Of a stretch of 64,000 nt of DNA, positions 1 to 11,333 are shown one piece after another. Position 1 is the first letter of the stretch; the number at the start of each line of letters is the position of its first letter. Origin of the DNA: Ceratothoa steindachneri (lineage: Eukaryota > Arthropoda > Malacostraca > Isopoda > Cymothoidae); the NCBI GenBank assembly GCA_963969495.1, contig OZ018324.1, forward strand, positions 49,671,503 through 49,735,502, in the 5' to 3' direction. Under the pieces are notes generated by a model. That model was given only the letters and a program-made list of their open reading frames with translations, was not told where the DNA came from and made no database searches. The position numbers were made by a program, and so were the translations under genes.

Positions 1-472
1 GATCCAGATCCGGATGCGAATGTGGGACACATCGTTCACTTTTCTTTGACGGAGGTATGTTGCGTCCTTTGAGTGTTTTCTATTTCCTGAGGGGCTGTTT
101 CATCATGTCTATTGTTTCTGGGCAAATGGAGCGGAGTGAAAAAATCCGAATTATCTCGTGTGGTAATTTGACAGTATTGCTTCACTTGCCCCAATTTCAA
201 TCGAAATTTGAGAAAAAAACATTTGAATTTAATTTGAATTTAAATGGGCCAACCTAAGATTAAATTCCATTTAATTTGAATTCATTTAAATGCGTCAGCA
301 GAAAAATTAATTATTGGTTTTCCTCCCAGAAAATATAAGATAATTTCAGCCCCCTGAAAAAAATCTTTAATTTGTGGTCACTATTTTAAATTATTGAAAC
401 CAATTAATAAATATCGTGCAATGATTATCAAATGTATAAAATGTCTTCATACCTTTTGGGGCATAAAAATTC
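1..472. other. AT-rich sequence with no gene recognised
   Basis: No supported exon or element. The stretch is AT-rich with several runs similar to aatttgaatttaaat. A short ORF at 57-257 has no recognisable motif and I do not call it. Confidence 0.5.
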
Positions 473-780
473 ATTTTAAGCGAAAACCAACGAAGGAATT
501 TCCCGCAGAAAGTCTGCAATGAAAGATCTACAAAGAAAGTGCCACCTGCGAGCATTGCGGCTGGCAGGGCACGTTATCCTATAGATGTTTGCTACATCAT
601 GTTGTGTAGGAAGAATACGTATACGGCGTCGTACAAATCGACTAAACCCGGATATGGGCGCTGGTATAGAATGCCGCGCGGGCGAAAATGACGATAATGA
701 TCCTGGTTGCCCCAGGCCCCGTTCAGTCATGACAGTATGAATGGGATTGCGTGCCAACCACACGTTGAGGGAAAGCGGGT
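473..780 (+). repeat. Dispersed repeat, copy 1
   Basis: It begins ttttaagcgaaaaccaacga and continues with a segment resembling 23072-23230: shared blocks include tctacaaagaaagtg against tctgtaaagaaagtg, and a GCAGG...TATCC portion. Internal similarity drops quickly. The class is unknown; I see no coding capacity or terminal repeats that would name it. Confidence 0.5.
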
Positions 781-1254
781 GATTGTGTCATTCAGAGGGA
801 AGCAATTTCTTCCTTATATTCTGCTTCTCCTCATTCCTTTCCCTCCCTGAAAGAACTGATTATGAATGAAAGAGGGTGTTAAGCCCTGTGATAGAACGGG
901 TTGAGGCCGCATTAATTTCAACCACTATCACATGAAATTTAAAACCACGATGCTCCCCACGTGCATCTTCGCTTGAAGCTGGGCGCCTTATCGCAGCCAC
1001 CTGAGTCAATGTTTAAACAAGGAGGTTTATCATTTCCCCCCCGTTCGCCCCATCCGCCGATCACGCCAGATTGAGTTAGGCTTATGGGCAGATAAGGCTT
1101 GTTCTCAGGCTCGGCTGTGCATTCCCTCGAAGCTTCCACTCCATTGTCCCCCACGCCAAGGAAGTGTCTCGACTATTTAGATGGAAACTTTACCACTAAG
1201 AGCAGATTGGAGATCCAGATTTTCGTCGCAAAACATCGCTACGTCCCACTCTCA

Positions 1255-1690
1255 CCTTGTGCGCCAAGGGACCTCAACCTCGAGATTCACCATCACTTGT
1301 CCAGAAGGAGGACAATATCCCTTGAAGTGCCAAGGTTCGAGCCTTTCGTGACGCCAAGTCCACAAGGCTTCCCCCCTTGTTGTTCAGAAAGAGAACAACG
1401 TTAGAACAGCCATTGTTCGTTCGAGCCCGTTGACAAGAAACGGTTCTCACCCTTTCCCTGTTGTTAAGAAGAGAACAACGTAGAACAGCCATTGTTCGTT
1501 TGAGCCCGTACGCCAAGAAACGGTTCTCACCCTTCCCCCTTGTTGTTCAGAAAGAGAACAACATTAGAACAGCCCTTGTTCTTGAGCCCGTAGACAAGGG
1601 ACGGTTCTCACCCCCCCTGTTGTTCAGGAGAGAACAACGTAGAACAGCCATTGTTCTTCAAGCCGTTCGTCACGAAACGGTTCTCATTCC
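1255..1690 (+). repeat. Tandem repeat of about 80 bp (four clear copies) in a possible 5' LTR
   Basis: Four clear copies begin near 1381, 1462, 1544 and 1621, with periods of 81, 82 and 77 bp. Each contains agagaacaacgtagaacagc or a close variant, followed by gaaacggttctcaccc. A more degenerate copy may precede them from 1255. The block lies ~0.9 kb upstream of the Gypsy gag ORF, so it may sit inside that element's 5' LTR or leader. No 3' LTR is available in the window to prove this. Confidence 0.7.
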
Positions 1691-1699
1691 CAAGACGCC

Positions 1700-2189
1700 A
1701 CGTCAGGATCATTTTATTTCCCCCCTTCGGCTGGAACTCGCCAGCAGACCGAAAATTCCTTCACGCCGCCTTCCTCTGCACAACAAGTATAAATTACGTA
1801 AGCCGAACGTTACCTTTGAGTATTTAACCCTTTTGTCAACTCTATCCTGTGCTTTTAATGGTTTAGCGAACCATCCCATCTCTTTAACTTGATATTTGTT
1901 TTACCTTTTTAAATCTTTTAATCCTCGGATTAGCTCGAGTCCCCACGACCCTTTTCATTCTCTGTTTATGTCAATATTTTCCGTTTTGTGTGTTCTTGAT
2001 AGTTATTATTAATAAAACTCTATTTTATTAATGATAGCAATATTATTACCCTTGAGCTCAGTTCCACTTCTTGAGCATATCGAAGATACATAATATCGGC
2101 CAGCCAGACATCCACGCACTCTAAAGATAATTAAATAAGTTCCCTCAACGAATAGTTATATATGGTATATCGTCGAGAGTCCATTCTAC

Positions 2190-2230
<41 letters not shown>

Positions 2231-2550
2231 TATTTAAATTTGGTATCAGGTGTGTAAGGTTTAACGCTATATCTTTGCAAACACTGGTCTCAGTCGAGTA
2301 AAGCATAGTGTTATTCGTTATAATAATAGAGAATAGTAGTTCCCTTTTGTTTTAACGATTGCTATCCCCTTTTTTGAAACTTAAGAAGCTGGAGTAGCTC
2401 AAGGAACTGTTATAATTATTTGTTTGTGTTTTTTTTGTGTGATTTTAGTCAGTGGTTATTTAGATCGAGAAACCAAGTACGAATAGGTCAGTGCCCATAT
2501 TTAGGTATGCTAATTCTATAGAGGCATAATTCTTGTTGCAAGAAATTTTA
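1700..2550 (+). other. Probable LTR/leader region of the Gypsy element
   Basis: There is an AATAAA at 2011-2016, an (AT)n run at about 2190-2229, and tttggtatcagg near 2239, which resembles a primer-binding site complementary to an initiator-Met-type tRNA 3' end. These are the parts expected between an LTR and gag, but LTR edges cannot be fixed without the second LTR. No separate gene is seen here. Confidence 0.35.
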
Positions 2551-2555
2551 GTTGG

Positions 2556-3502
2556 TTGACTAGTGCGCCCCAAAGTGCAAAGATGACCCAGTTCGAAATC
2601 TTTAAAGCGCAAGGAGAGTCCTTGGGACTTTCCGGAAAAGAACTAATTGAGTACTTTCAAGAGGAGCAAAGAAAAGAGAGAGAAAGAGAAATCCAACGAG
2701 AAGAAAGAGAAAGAGAAATCCAACAAGAAGAAAGAGAAAGAGAAATCCAACGAGAAGAAAGAGAAAGAGAGGAACGGATAAGACAAGCTGAGCTTCACCA
2801 TCAGATTGAATTAGCTCGTGTTAAAGTAGATATACAGTCAGCCAGTTCACCTTTCGAAGCTCCCCCCCCAATCTCTCACTAAAGCTCCTCAATTTCAAGG
2901 ATGGAGAGGATTTCGGAGCATTTTTAGCCCACTTCGAAAAGATCCTCGAAATCAATAACATGGATCTGGAGGCTGAAGGTGTAGCCAGATTACTTCCCTT
3001 GTTAAATTGTAAATTGCGCGAAATTTTTATATCTTTACTATCTGAGTGTACAATTAACTACAGCACCTTAAAAGCTGAGTTATTGGCTGCTCATAATATG
3101 ACTCCCGATTTCTACCGCCAAGAATTTCGAGGAGGTCGTATTAAACCCGGACAGACGTTCCGTCAATTCGGATACATTCTTCAGAGGAGTTTTAAATTTT
3201 GGTTAGAATCCTCAAAGGTTGATCCGAACTACGAGTCCTTAACAGACTTCGTGTTGCGAGATCAATTTTTGGCGTCTCTCCCGACGGAGATCCGCGCGTT
3301 CGTCAAGGATCGTCGGTGCCAGACCTCTAAAGAATGTACCGAAGAAGCGGATGTCTATGCCGCCAGCCATAATTTATACCCAAAGGAGAATCGAACTTCT
3401 CACCAACCCCCAAACCAGGAAAGAAGGGAGGATTCGCGCCCCTTCACCGGAAAGCCGACGAAGTTTCCGAGCCACGTAAAACCCCAAAACTTCTTTCCCT
3501 AA
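2556..3502 (+). pseudogene. Gypsy-type retrotransposon gag (frameshifted)
   Basis: The first ORF (2556-2882) has a strongly charged coiled-coil repeat of E-R-E-R-E-I-Q units at about residues 35-75, a common feature of arthropod Gypsy gag. The frame then breaks at a run of eight C (2862-2869). Reading resumes in the other frame from about 2880 and stays open to a TAA at 3500-3502. That part contains a capsid-like domain (SLLSECTINYSTLKAELLAA, then a Y-R-Q-E-F motif) similar to the SCAN-like capsid fold of some Gypsy families. The homopolymer suggests a simple indel, though a sequencing error or programmed shift cannot be excluded. Gag packages element RNA in the cytoplasm; this copy cannot make a normal polyprotein. 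Confidence 0.85.
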
Positions 3503-4087
3503 AACCAACAACGGGACTCCAAACCTCCCGCTAAGATTTCTCGTCCATCTCTCTTCCCGAAGCGACCAATCATATGCTTCACCTGTGGTGTAGAAAACCA
3601 CATGAGCTGGAATTGCCCCCAAAATTCTAGGCTTAAGAGCGGACCAGCCCACCAAGTTCACCAGATTAATGCCACCCCGGCTCCCTCGGTGGTGCAGACC
3701 CAAGCAGCAACTTCTCCCCCTCCGTCAGGCCACCCGGTAAATTTTATTTTTGATAAAAGTTCATCGGGAACTTTGAAATTTGAGGAGGGCAGCGTGAACG
3801 GCTGCCGAGTATCGACTCTCGTCAGGGACACAGGATGTACGTGTTTCATCGTGTCAGACGAACTCCTCTCCCCAGTGGACCCTAACCACGAAAAATTTGC
3901 GGTGGTACATGACTACCTTGGGCGGGCGAACCAATTCCCCGTCGTTAGATGTTACTTGCAGTGTCAATATTATGATGGCTGGGCTGAAGTCATTTCAGCA
4001 CCCATACAATTCTGTTCCGTACTTATAGGACAGAGCCCCCAAGTAAGTTCCGACTCTGTGTCTCAGGCCGCCCTTCCTCGAGGCTGA
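3503..4087 (+). pseudogene. Gypsy-type nucleocapsid zinc knuckle and aspartic protease segment
   Basis: In the same reading frame as the end of gag, with only the TAA at 3500 between them. At 3568-3611 there is a zinc knuckle, CFTCGVENHMSWNCPQ (C-x2-C-x4-H-x4-C). About 70 codons later comes VRDTGCTCFIVSDELL, where D-T-G is the catalytic triad of a retropepsin-like protease. The frame ends at an in-frame TGA (4085-4087). Order and spacing fit a Gypsy polyprotein. Integrase does not lie between protease and reverse transcriptase in this copy. Confidence 0.85.
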
Positions 4088-5284
4088 GCTAAGAAAGAAG
4101 CCCCGGAGCCCGTCCCCATCAGAACCCCGATACCGTCCGATTTCTCGGAAACCCTTAACCAGGACTGTAGGACGGCACAAAAGGAGTGTGAATCACTAAC
4201 ACCCTTAGGTAATAAGGCCCAAGACAAGGACACGGAGACTGTCCGTGGACCCAAAGAAAAAAAGTACCCCCAACGCGCCCATAGAGATACGTTCGTAGCA
4301 CTGGACGAAACATCGGCGCTTGAAGAAGATTACACGGCGGAGTCCCTTAATGTAATCCAGACAGTGTGCATCCAACCTGATGCCGATTACCCTCCTCCTT
4401 CCCTACCAGGCGAGTCTTTTGAACCCTCTGACCTGGATATTGACGCGCAGCTGACACCACATCAAAAGAGTCAGCTACAAGAACTATTTGAATGGAGTCA
4501 GCATTTAACCACCCTATTAGCTCTTTTCGAGCGACTGCGCGAAAATGGCCTCACCATTGGCCCCAGCAAATGCCATTTTGCCCACGAAACCATAAAATAT
4601 TTGGGTTTCAAAATAGGACAAAGCAAGTTAGGTCCCCAAGAGAACAAGATTAAGGCAATCGCCGACATGCCCCTCCCGATTACAAAGAAGCAATTAAGAT
4701 CGTTCCTAGGATCAGCTTCTCACTATCAGCGATTTGTTCTGAATTTCGCTGCAATTTCGGCCCCCCTCGGCCCCCTTCAAAAAAAGAATTTCCCCGATCG
4801 TTTACGTTGGAATGATGTCGCTGTTTCCCATTTTAATCAGCTCAAGAGTAAGTTCATTTCTGCCCCCATTTTAAAGTTGCCCAACCCGGAAAAATCCTTG
4901 GGGATTAAGACCGATGCGAGCAACGAGGGCATTGGAGGTGTACTCCTTCAATACGAGGATGACGGAACGAGTCATCCAGTTGCATATGCTAGTCGTCAAT
5001 TATTACCACGCGAAAAGAGATATGCCACTATAGAGAAGGAAGCTCTATCAATTATCTGGGTTATAGACAAATTCAAAATTTACTTGATAGGAAAAGAATT
5101 TCAGATAGGAACCGACCACCGTCCGTTAGCCTATATTAGAAATGTGCAAAACCCCAACGGCCAAATCATGTGCTGGAATTTACTCTTGCAAGAGTATCAA
5201 TTTAAAATAAATTATATAAAAGGTTCCGATAACCAGGTCGCTGACGCACTCAGTAGGAATGCGTTACCGAATAGCGTAGAGTAA
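4088..5284 (+). pseudogene. Gypsy-type reverse transcriptase (palm deleted) and RNase H
   Basis: The frame is still the same as gag and protease. After a linker it reads LTPHQKSQLQELFEWSQ and then jumps directly to HLTTLLALFERLRENGLTIG, which normally lies at the end of the palm/start of the thumb. The fingers and palm, with the Y/F-x-D-D catalytic site, are therefore missing, with a breakpoint near 4490-4500. Downstream parts are well preserved: PSKCHFAHETIKYLGFKIG and LRSFLGSASHYQRF (thumb), then RNase H with KTDASNEGIGGVLL (first Asp), EKEALSIIW (Glu), TDHRPL (Asp) and NQVADALSR (last Asp). A clean stop follows at 5282-5284. No integrase domain or 3' LTR is seen after it. Confidence 0.92.
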
Positions 5285-5592
5285 TTGTATTCATAGGATT
5301 AGTATCTCCATGTAGATATATACCGTCATGTACCACTTAAATTAGATTCTCTTGTAATAGCCTCCCTTTCCCCATTGTGTCTTTTTTTTACAGAGCCGAA
5401 CAATGTTTTACGTGTGTGAGTCCAGCTTTCGTATGATGGTAACTAACGAAATAGCCAATGGTTTGGACATGAGGAAATATTTGAGAAGAAACTTAGATAG
5501 GAACTCAAACAGGTCCGACTCACTCTCTGATCCAATGTCTTCAATAAGAATAGGAAGCTGATACTTTAGATTGATTTTAGATGTGGTTTTAT
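5285..5592. other. Short stretch with nothing recognised
   Basis: It lies between the Gypsy stop codon and a mariner tail. I see no LTR-like end, no integrase zinc-finger motif and no exon. Confidence 0.4.
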
Positions 5593-5960
5593 ACAACAAT
5601 TTCTTTGACCACATCACTCCAAACATCTGACCTCCCAACGTACTCTACTGCAACTCCCTGGTCAATTATTTGTAGGGGGTGGTTGAGAGAGAGAAAAAAA
5701 TGTATTCTTACACCATGATCAACATACTTTTCATTCCGTTAAACAGGGTGACCGTCGAGAAGGCCTGTATCAGGTTTCGATGACGCCTGGAATATGTGAT
5801 TGAGAGTGACGGTGATTTCGTTCAATAGAATGAAAGGTGCAATCCACCAAGTCTTTAAAATGTAATTTTGATAAATTTATCTGTATAAATGAACTCTTTG
5901 TGTCAAGCTAGGGGACAAATTGCTCTCCGCACCCTGTAGCTAATAAAAGATCTTGTAGGT
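5593..5960 (+). pseudogene. Mariner-like transposase 3' fragment
   Basis: The first ~45 bp (ttctttgaccacatcactcc onward) are nearly identical to 60719-60760 in the mariner copy near 60 kb. The following ~300 bp also parallel that copy, including gagagagag after the P-D-L-N-P-like region, agaaggcctgtatcaggttt, and the sequence leading into the final stop. Only the C-terminal end and 3' flank of the transposase are present. No third catalytic residue can be read with confidence. Confidence 0.65.
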
Positions 5961-6620
5961 TTAAAAATCTCTCCTTGTTTCTCATATTATGATCGAACAT
6001 GAAAATGATCGAAGGCAAAAGGGCACAGTTTGAAGGCAACAAAGAATTTTTAATTTAATCGTGCCGAAACCTTTCAGAAAGTAGCGAGGAATTTCCACTT
6101 CACCCAACTTTTCTCTGTGGGAACGAAGCGATTTTCCTGATTCAAAGTTCGAAACGCTAATACAGGCCTCATTCCTATCTCTGTTACCAGGCAATCTAGG
6201 CAGGACAAATTCCGGGCTCACACAGTCATTAACGAATCTTGAAATCTTACATAGATAAAATTGCTCGGATAAAGATTTCAGGGAAAGGCTGTCACTAAAT
6301 TAGAATGTTGCCTCTACCATAGGTTCCGTATCTGTGTAACTTTCAGGCGGTTTGACTTTACATACATCTTCGTACTTCATTGCGAATATTAGAGTGGTTT
6401 CCCAATGGATTACTTTTCTAGAGGAAGCTTTTATGAGCAAATAGTTCCGAGTCTGATGGTTAAAAGAAATGACTGGGCAGATTAGAAGGACCATTTCTCT
6501 CCGGTGGTGCCTCATTCTCCTTTTCAAAAGGATACATTCGGGTCTCAAGGCAGCACCTTTCCCAAGGTTTGTTTGTTTTATAGGTTTATTGTGCAATAGC
6601 GATATATGGCATGATAATAT
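5961..6620. other. No gene recognised
   Basis: Mixed-composition sequence with short ORFs on both strands, none with a motif I know. It may include the 3' end of the minus-strand LINE that follows. Confidence 0.4.
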
Positions 6621-7880
6621 ATAAATACATATAAATACATAACATAAGCATTACACAAAGCGGGGAGCCTGCCGGTGCTGGCGTGCAGCAAGACGCGGCG
6701 GAGTGTCCCACGCGTGGCTTGTCTGTTGCTAGTGGGCGGTGGCGGTCCTTACCACCCGTCGCCCGGCTGAGCGCGGAGGGGGTACTGCTCTCAGCACCTC
6801 CAGCAGCCTATTTATCGGTGTGTGGCAGACTACCTGGACGGCTCTTGCCTCTCGCGCCCTCAGTAGGGCGCCTCTTACAGGTTGAAGGGCTGGCGCTTGC
6901 TCTGGCCTGAGACGGGCGGTGGCTGGGCAGCAGAGGAGGTAGTGCACCTGTGCAGCTCTTCCCGCGTGGAGTAGCCCAGCCTGACACGCTGCAGCAGCAC
7001 GCTGTTCGCTCTGGGCTGCTGGTAGTCTGCGTCCAGTGTGCGATAGGCTGCAGCTGCAGCATACCATGCCGCTTGCTTCTTGGTTGCTTCCAATTCTTGG
7101 TGCTGCTGGTGAGCGGTATGGGCGGCCATGCGCTTGGCCTGCGCCTTGAACTGCTGCAGGCTGGAGCGCACTGTCCAGGTGATGGTGGGGTCGTGGGCGG
7201 CTTGCTTGGCGGCCTCGTCGGCAGCTTTGCTGCCACGCACACCCTCGTGGCTGGGAATCCAGTGGAGCAGGACCTGCCTGCTTTGCGCTGCCAGGTTCTG
7301 CAGGGTGCACAGGATGGTGGTGGTTAGGTGGGTGTTGTCCCTGGTGTGAGCGTGGTCGTGCTGCAGCACCTGCAGCCCTGACCTGGAGTCCGTGTGTATC
7401 ACTAGAGTGGCCTCCCGGCTAAGCAGGGCGTGCTGGAGAGCGTGCAGGATTGCTATCAGCTCCGTCTGGAGGGTGGAGCAGTGGTCTGATGTCCTCCACG
7501 ACCGCTCGTGACCAAGGCGGTGCCGGACCTCCCGCTGTCGGAGGCGACGGAGCTGTCGGTGAAGTAGACTGCGCTGCCCGGCTCAGTAACCTCAGACATG
7601 GCTCTAAGGGCGTGCTGGCGCAGCTCCTCGGTGAGGTATTGCGCTTTGCTGGCGGGCAGCTGTGTGGCGGGGGGCTCCCATGGTTGTGGTGGAGCGTAGG
7701 CGGGGTGGGGGGCGTCGGGGTCACGCCACAGCTAGTTCCCTGCCTGGCTGAGGGTGTTGGCTTGCTAAGGTCACGTTTATGAGCCACTGTTGTTATGCAC
7801 GCACTCGATGCCCTGCGCCATGGCCATCCGGATTCTCCTTTTTCCCAAGGTGCTGCCTTGAGTCTCGGCGCCTACAAGCC
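6621..7880 (-). pseudogene. Non-LTR retrotransposon fragment: RNase H and C-terminal domain
   Basis: A GC-rich block read on the minus strand. From high to low coordinates it gives SAVYFTDSSVASDSGRSG (RNase H first Asp), a frameshift, ELIAILHALQHALL (Glu helix), VIHTDSRSGLQVL (second Asp), then LLHWIPSHEGVRGSKAADEA (His and last Asp region), and a C-terminal LLQRVRLGYSTREELHRC segment. This order is typical of RNase H-bearing LINE families such as the I/Jockey-related groups. The reverse transcriptase is absent, so the copy is 5' truncated, as is usual for LINEs. The base composition is strikingly unlike the flanks. ORFs on the opposite strand here are antisense shadows. Confidence 0.82.
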
Positions 7881-10165
7881 CAGAGAAAATCCTTAAATTA
7901 TTAAATGGCCAGCTATTTTTTCACACTCGGGGCCTCATAGCTGTTTCCGGAACTGAAACGCATGACGAGAGAAAAAGGGTCCCCCATCCTCATTTTTCTG
8001 GGTATTACTATATGAGTTGAGGTTTCTTTATGGAACTAAACCGAATTTGGCCGCCGAAAAGGACCCTTCCTGACATATAAAACTAAAAACAAACATAAAG
8101 TGATGATTTAAATCGACCCCGAGCAAGCAATTTATTTCCTCAATTCTTTCTTTCAAATCGAGTTAATGGTAAAAAGCTTTATCTGCGAGGAAGACTCTAT
8201 TAACCCTCAGATCACCATTTACCCCTGGGTTTGATTCGACTGAAATTTTACCCATTATTTTCACAGACCCAGAGACCCCATTATGTGATTTTAGAACCCT
8301 CAACAGATTCAGCCACCGACATTAAAAACACCTATTTTCCTTTATTTGATCTAGCGGGTTGGATATTTAAGGAACAGTGGGCCGAATTGTATCTCTTTGC
8401 TTCTCAAAAGCTGTGCTTATGAGATAAGTGAAAACGCTGTCTGGTACAAAGGTCCGCCAAAGAGTGGCGTCTTTTGAATTATTCACTGCTTGACTTTGAG
8501 AATTAAGAACATTAGTTACAAGTGATGTTGTGATATGAAATTTGAAATTTAGGAGCTTCCCGGGAATTTAAAATCGTCCCAACCTTCAACAACAAAATTC
8601 CACCCAACTCACTGAAAGTCCTTACGCAGATAATGAACACGCAGACATGTGAAAAATAGACAGACAAAAAGTGGTAGATAGATGAAAGAAGAGCATATTG
8701 ACGAAAGCGGGAAAGGGAAAATCCATCGGGCGAAAATATTTTTCTAACAGAAGAGTATACGAACAGCCCTCGAATGCTGCAGGACACTTCTCGCCCTTGT
8801 TTCAAGGAGAAAGGATTTTTCGGAACTCCTCTTCGTTATACCAGTTTTTATTGGGAAGGGGAAGAAAACTTGTACCACCAATTAGGACAGTTTTATTCTG
8901 AGAGTAAATGAGGGGAAAGCAGACAGATAAATAGGGGATGATTAATAGAAGGAAGAGTAATATTGCAAAGGGTTGGTGGTGACGAAGACAACAGAAGACC
9001 TCGATTATCCTGAACACTTGGGTCGAGGACGCAAAATACCCTCAGACTCAGCATCACTTTCATCTCTCCACACAATCTGAGCTTTCTCATCTGTTCGAAG
9101 CGAATTCGCATTTTTTCTATGAAAAATGAAGGGGAAAAATTACATCCGTGGTCTCAGGGGTAAAAAGGGCGTGGTATCTTTAGATAAGCAAAACTACGTG
9201 TGGCTGTGGTTTTGAGTGAGGACTGCCAAGATGCAGTGATTGAACATGAAAGTGTAAGCTCTAGAATTATGTAGGTCAAGTTGAGATTTGCAAGGGTTAA
9301 ACCGTAGAGTATGTAAATCCCTACTTGAGGGTCCAAAATGTCACCACACAAGCCATCTCATTCCTATGAAGGGCTATTTTCTCGTCGGGAAAAAAAACAT
9401 GGATGGCTTTGTGTTTGATAGGACATGCAAGAGTGGCGTTTCTTTTAGTAGTGTTGATGCGGGCAAATTCTCATATACCCCCCTCATCTGACACCTACCA
9501 CGACACCTGCAAGAAGAATCTACCTTAATTGTGCAGATCGTACACATTCTGGGGAAAGTCACCTCACGTGCCCTCTTTGTACCGAGCGTTACAATTAATT
9601 TCCTCTTTCAACTACTCCGGTAATAGACCAACCACACATTTTCATTTTTCCCCTCTTCGCCACTTTCTTTTTTTCCCTTTTGAGTTTTATATAATAATAA
9701 TAATACTAATATGTCATAAGTGCATAACGAAAGCACAGATTAAACAACATAAAATTGTAACCGTCTTTTTTTACCCTTTAAAAAGTTTAATGCGAAAAAT
9801 GGAAGTTTAACAGAAAATAATAACAATACATTTCGTAAGATAAATTATCTGATGCCCAAAGGTTTTAAATTACCCAAATATGATAATTCTTATGACTTCT
9901 CAACGCTCTAAAAAATTACGTCCAAGGTTAGTTTGATGCGTGGGATTTTCCGTTGTATTCCACTGGCTTTTTTTCATTTGTGCGTCGTTCCACTCATTAT
10001 TTTCATCTTCGCATTAGTTGAAATCCACCTTCCATTTATACATGGCATACTAGTGGGGATTCTTGAAATAGAATCTGTGGTTATTTTTAATATATAGAAA
10101 ATATGTTACAGCAAATGAACAGAAAACATTCATTGTTTATCGTTGTTAAAATAAATACAGATTTG
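7881..10165. other. 2.3 kb with no gene or element recognised
   Basis: AT-rich sequence with scattered short ORFs on both strands. None has a family motif, a credible exon structure or a repeat relation to other parts of the window that I could find. Confidence 0.4.
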
Positions 10166-10439
10166 CACTACTAAATAAAATAAGAAAACGATTTTCCATT
10201 ATTAAAATATTTTAAAAAATAAGATGAATAGGTAAATGAAATTTCCATGGTACATAAAGGCATGTATTTAGTATATTGTATGAAGATTTGATATGATACA
10301 ATCGTATATTCAAGAAATTATGCTAAAGAAACTAACAAAATAGAATATTGATGTCTGCTAAATAAGAGAACGATATTTTTCAGGAACATTCCAGAAATTT
10401 CTTGAAATAATCTGGCAAAATATTTCTCAGTAGATAAGA

Positions 10440-11200
10440 ACTGTATAACCGTCATTTTTGTCGTGCTCAACTTCGGTGATGACTCTTTCGTGGCAAAGAA
10501 GTGAGCCGTTGCACACTGTCCCGTCGCCTCTATGCTCGTTCTCCAGCAATCAAACCAATTACCGGTGAGAAGAACCAGAAGGCGAGACTCGAATATGCTG
10601 AAGCTCATGATGTTTGCAGAGATGATGATTGGGAAAGAATTCATTTCAGCAATAAGAAGTAAATTTAATTTAGTTGGATCTGATGGCATACGATTTGTTA
10701 GACGCCCTGCAGGTGACAGACCTAATCCTAAATGTGTTAAAAGAAATTCTGCCAAGTTTGGTGGAGGCAGCGTCATGGCTTGGGGGATGGTTTCATCCAA
10801 AGGAGTTGGTTCGCTAGTGTGAATAATTGGATCAGCAAATGCAAATATGTACCTAAACCTTGTACAAAAACATGTGATACCTTCACTTCGAGCTTATCTG
10901 AACCAGCCAGCAGTATTTATTTAGGACACTGCGCCATGCCATACTGCAAAGCGAGTAAAATACTATTTTGATCAAGAAGATATGGAAGTAATAAAGTGGC
11001 CTGCTCAGAGTCAGGACCTGAATTCAATTGAGAACCTCAGGAAGATCATTGGAGACGAAGTTCGGGATCAGCATCCTTCAAATGTGACGGATTTATTGAC
11101 AAAAATCGAGCAAGATTGGAACAAAATAACACGAGAATTTTGTTGCGCCGAAGTAATAAAAAACGCAAGCTTCAATACCTCATATTTAAGTGTTTTAAGT
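10440..11200 (+). pseudogene. Tc1-like transposase (decayed)
   Basis: Reading across frameshifts gives LSRRLYARSPAIKPITGEKN, then KARLEYAEAHDVCRDDDWERI. The usual F-S-D-E first-Asp motif is replaced here by F-S-N-K-K. Next come GSDGIRFVRRPAGDRPNPK, FGGGSVMAWGM, DTAPCHTAKR after a stop (second Asp), and WPAQSQDLNSIENL (third catalytic Glu in IENL). Length and order match a Tc1 transposase of ~340 residues, minus the N-terminal helix-turn-helix domains, which I do not see clearly. Loss of the first Asp plus stops make it inactive. Tc1 enzymes cut and paste DNA at TA sites in the nucleus. Confidence 0.85.
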
Positions 11201-11333
11201 TTCATCGTTGTCAATTCCTGCTTTGTTTCTAGTATATTTGCTTGCTAAGCAATTCTGTGAATGATCGTTATCTTATTTTGCATGTGTTTATATCTTATTT
11301 TGTTAGTTTATATAGTATATTTTCTTGAATATA

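Noticed and set aside
6683..7349. GC-rich + strand ORFs
   Set aside because: Antisense shadows of the LINE RNase H fragment.
8231..9810. Cluster of short ORFs as small genes
   Set aside because: No motif or codon bias; lengths are within chance expectation.
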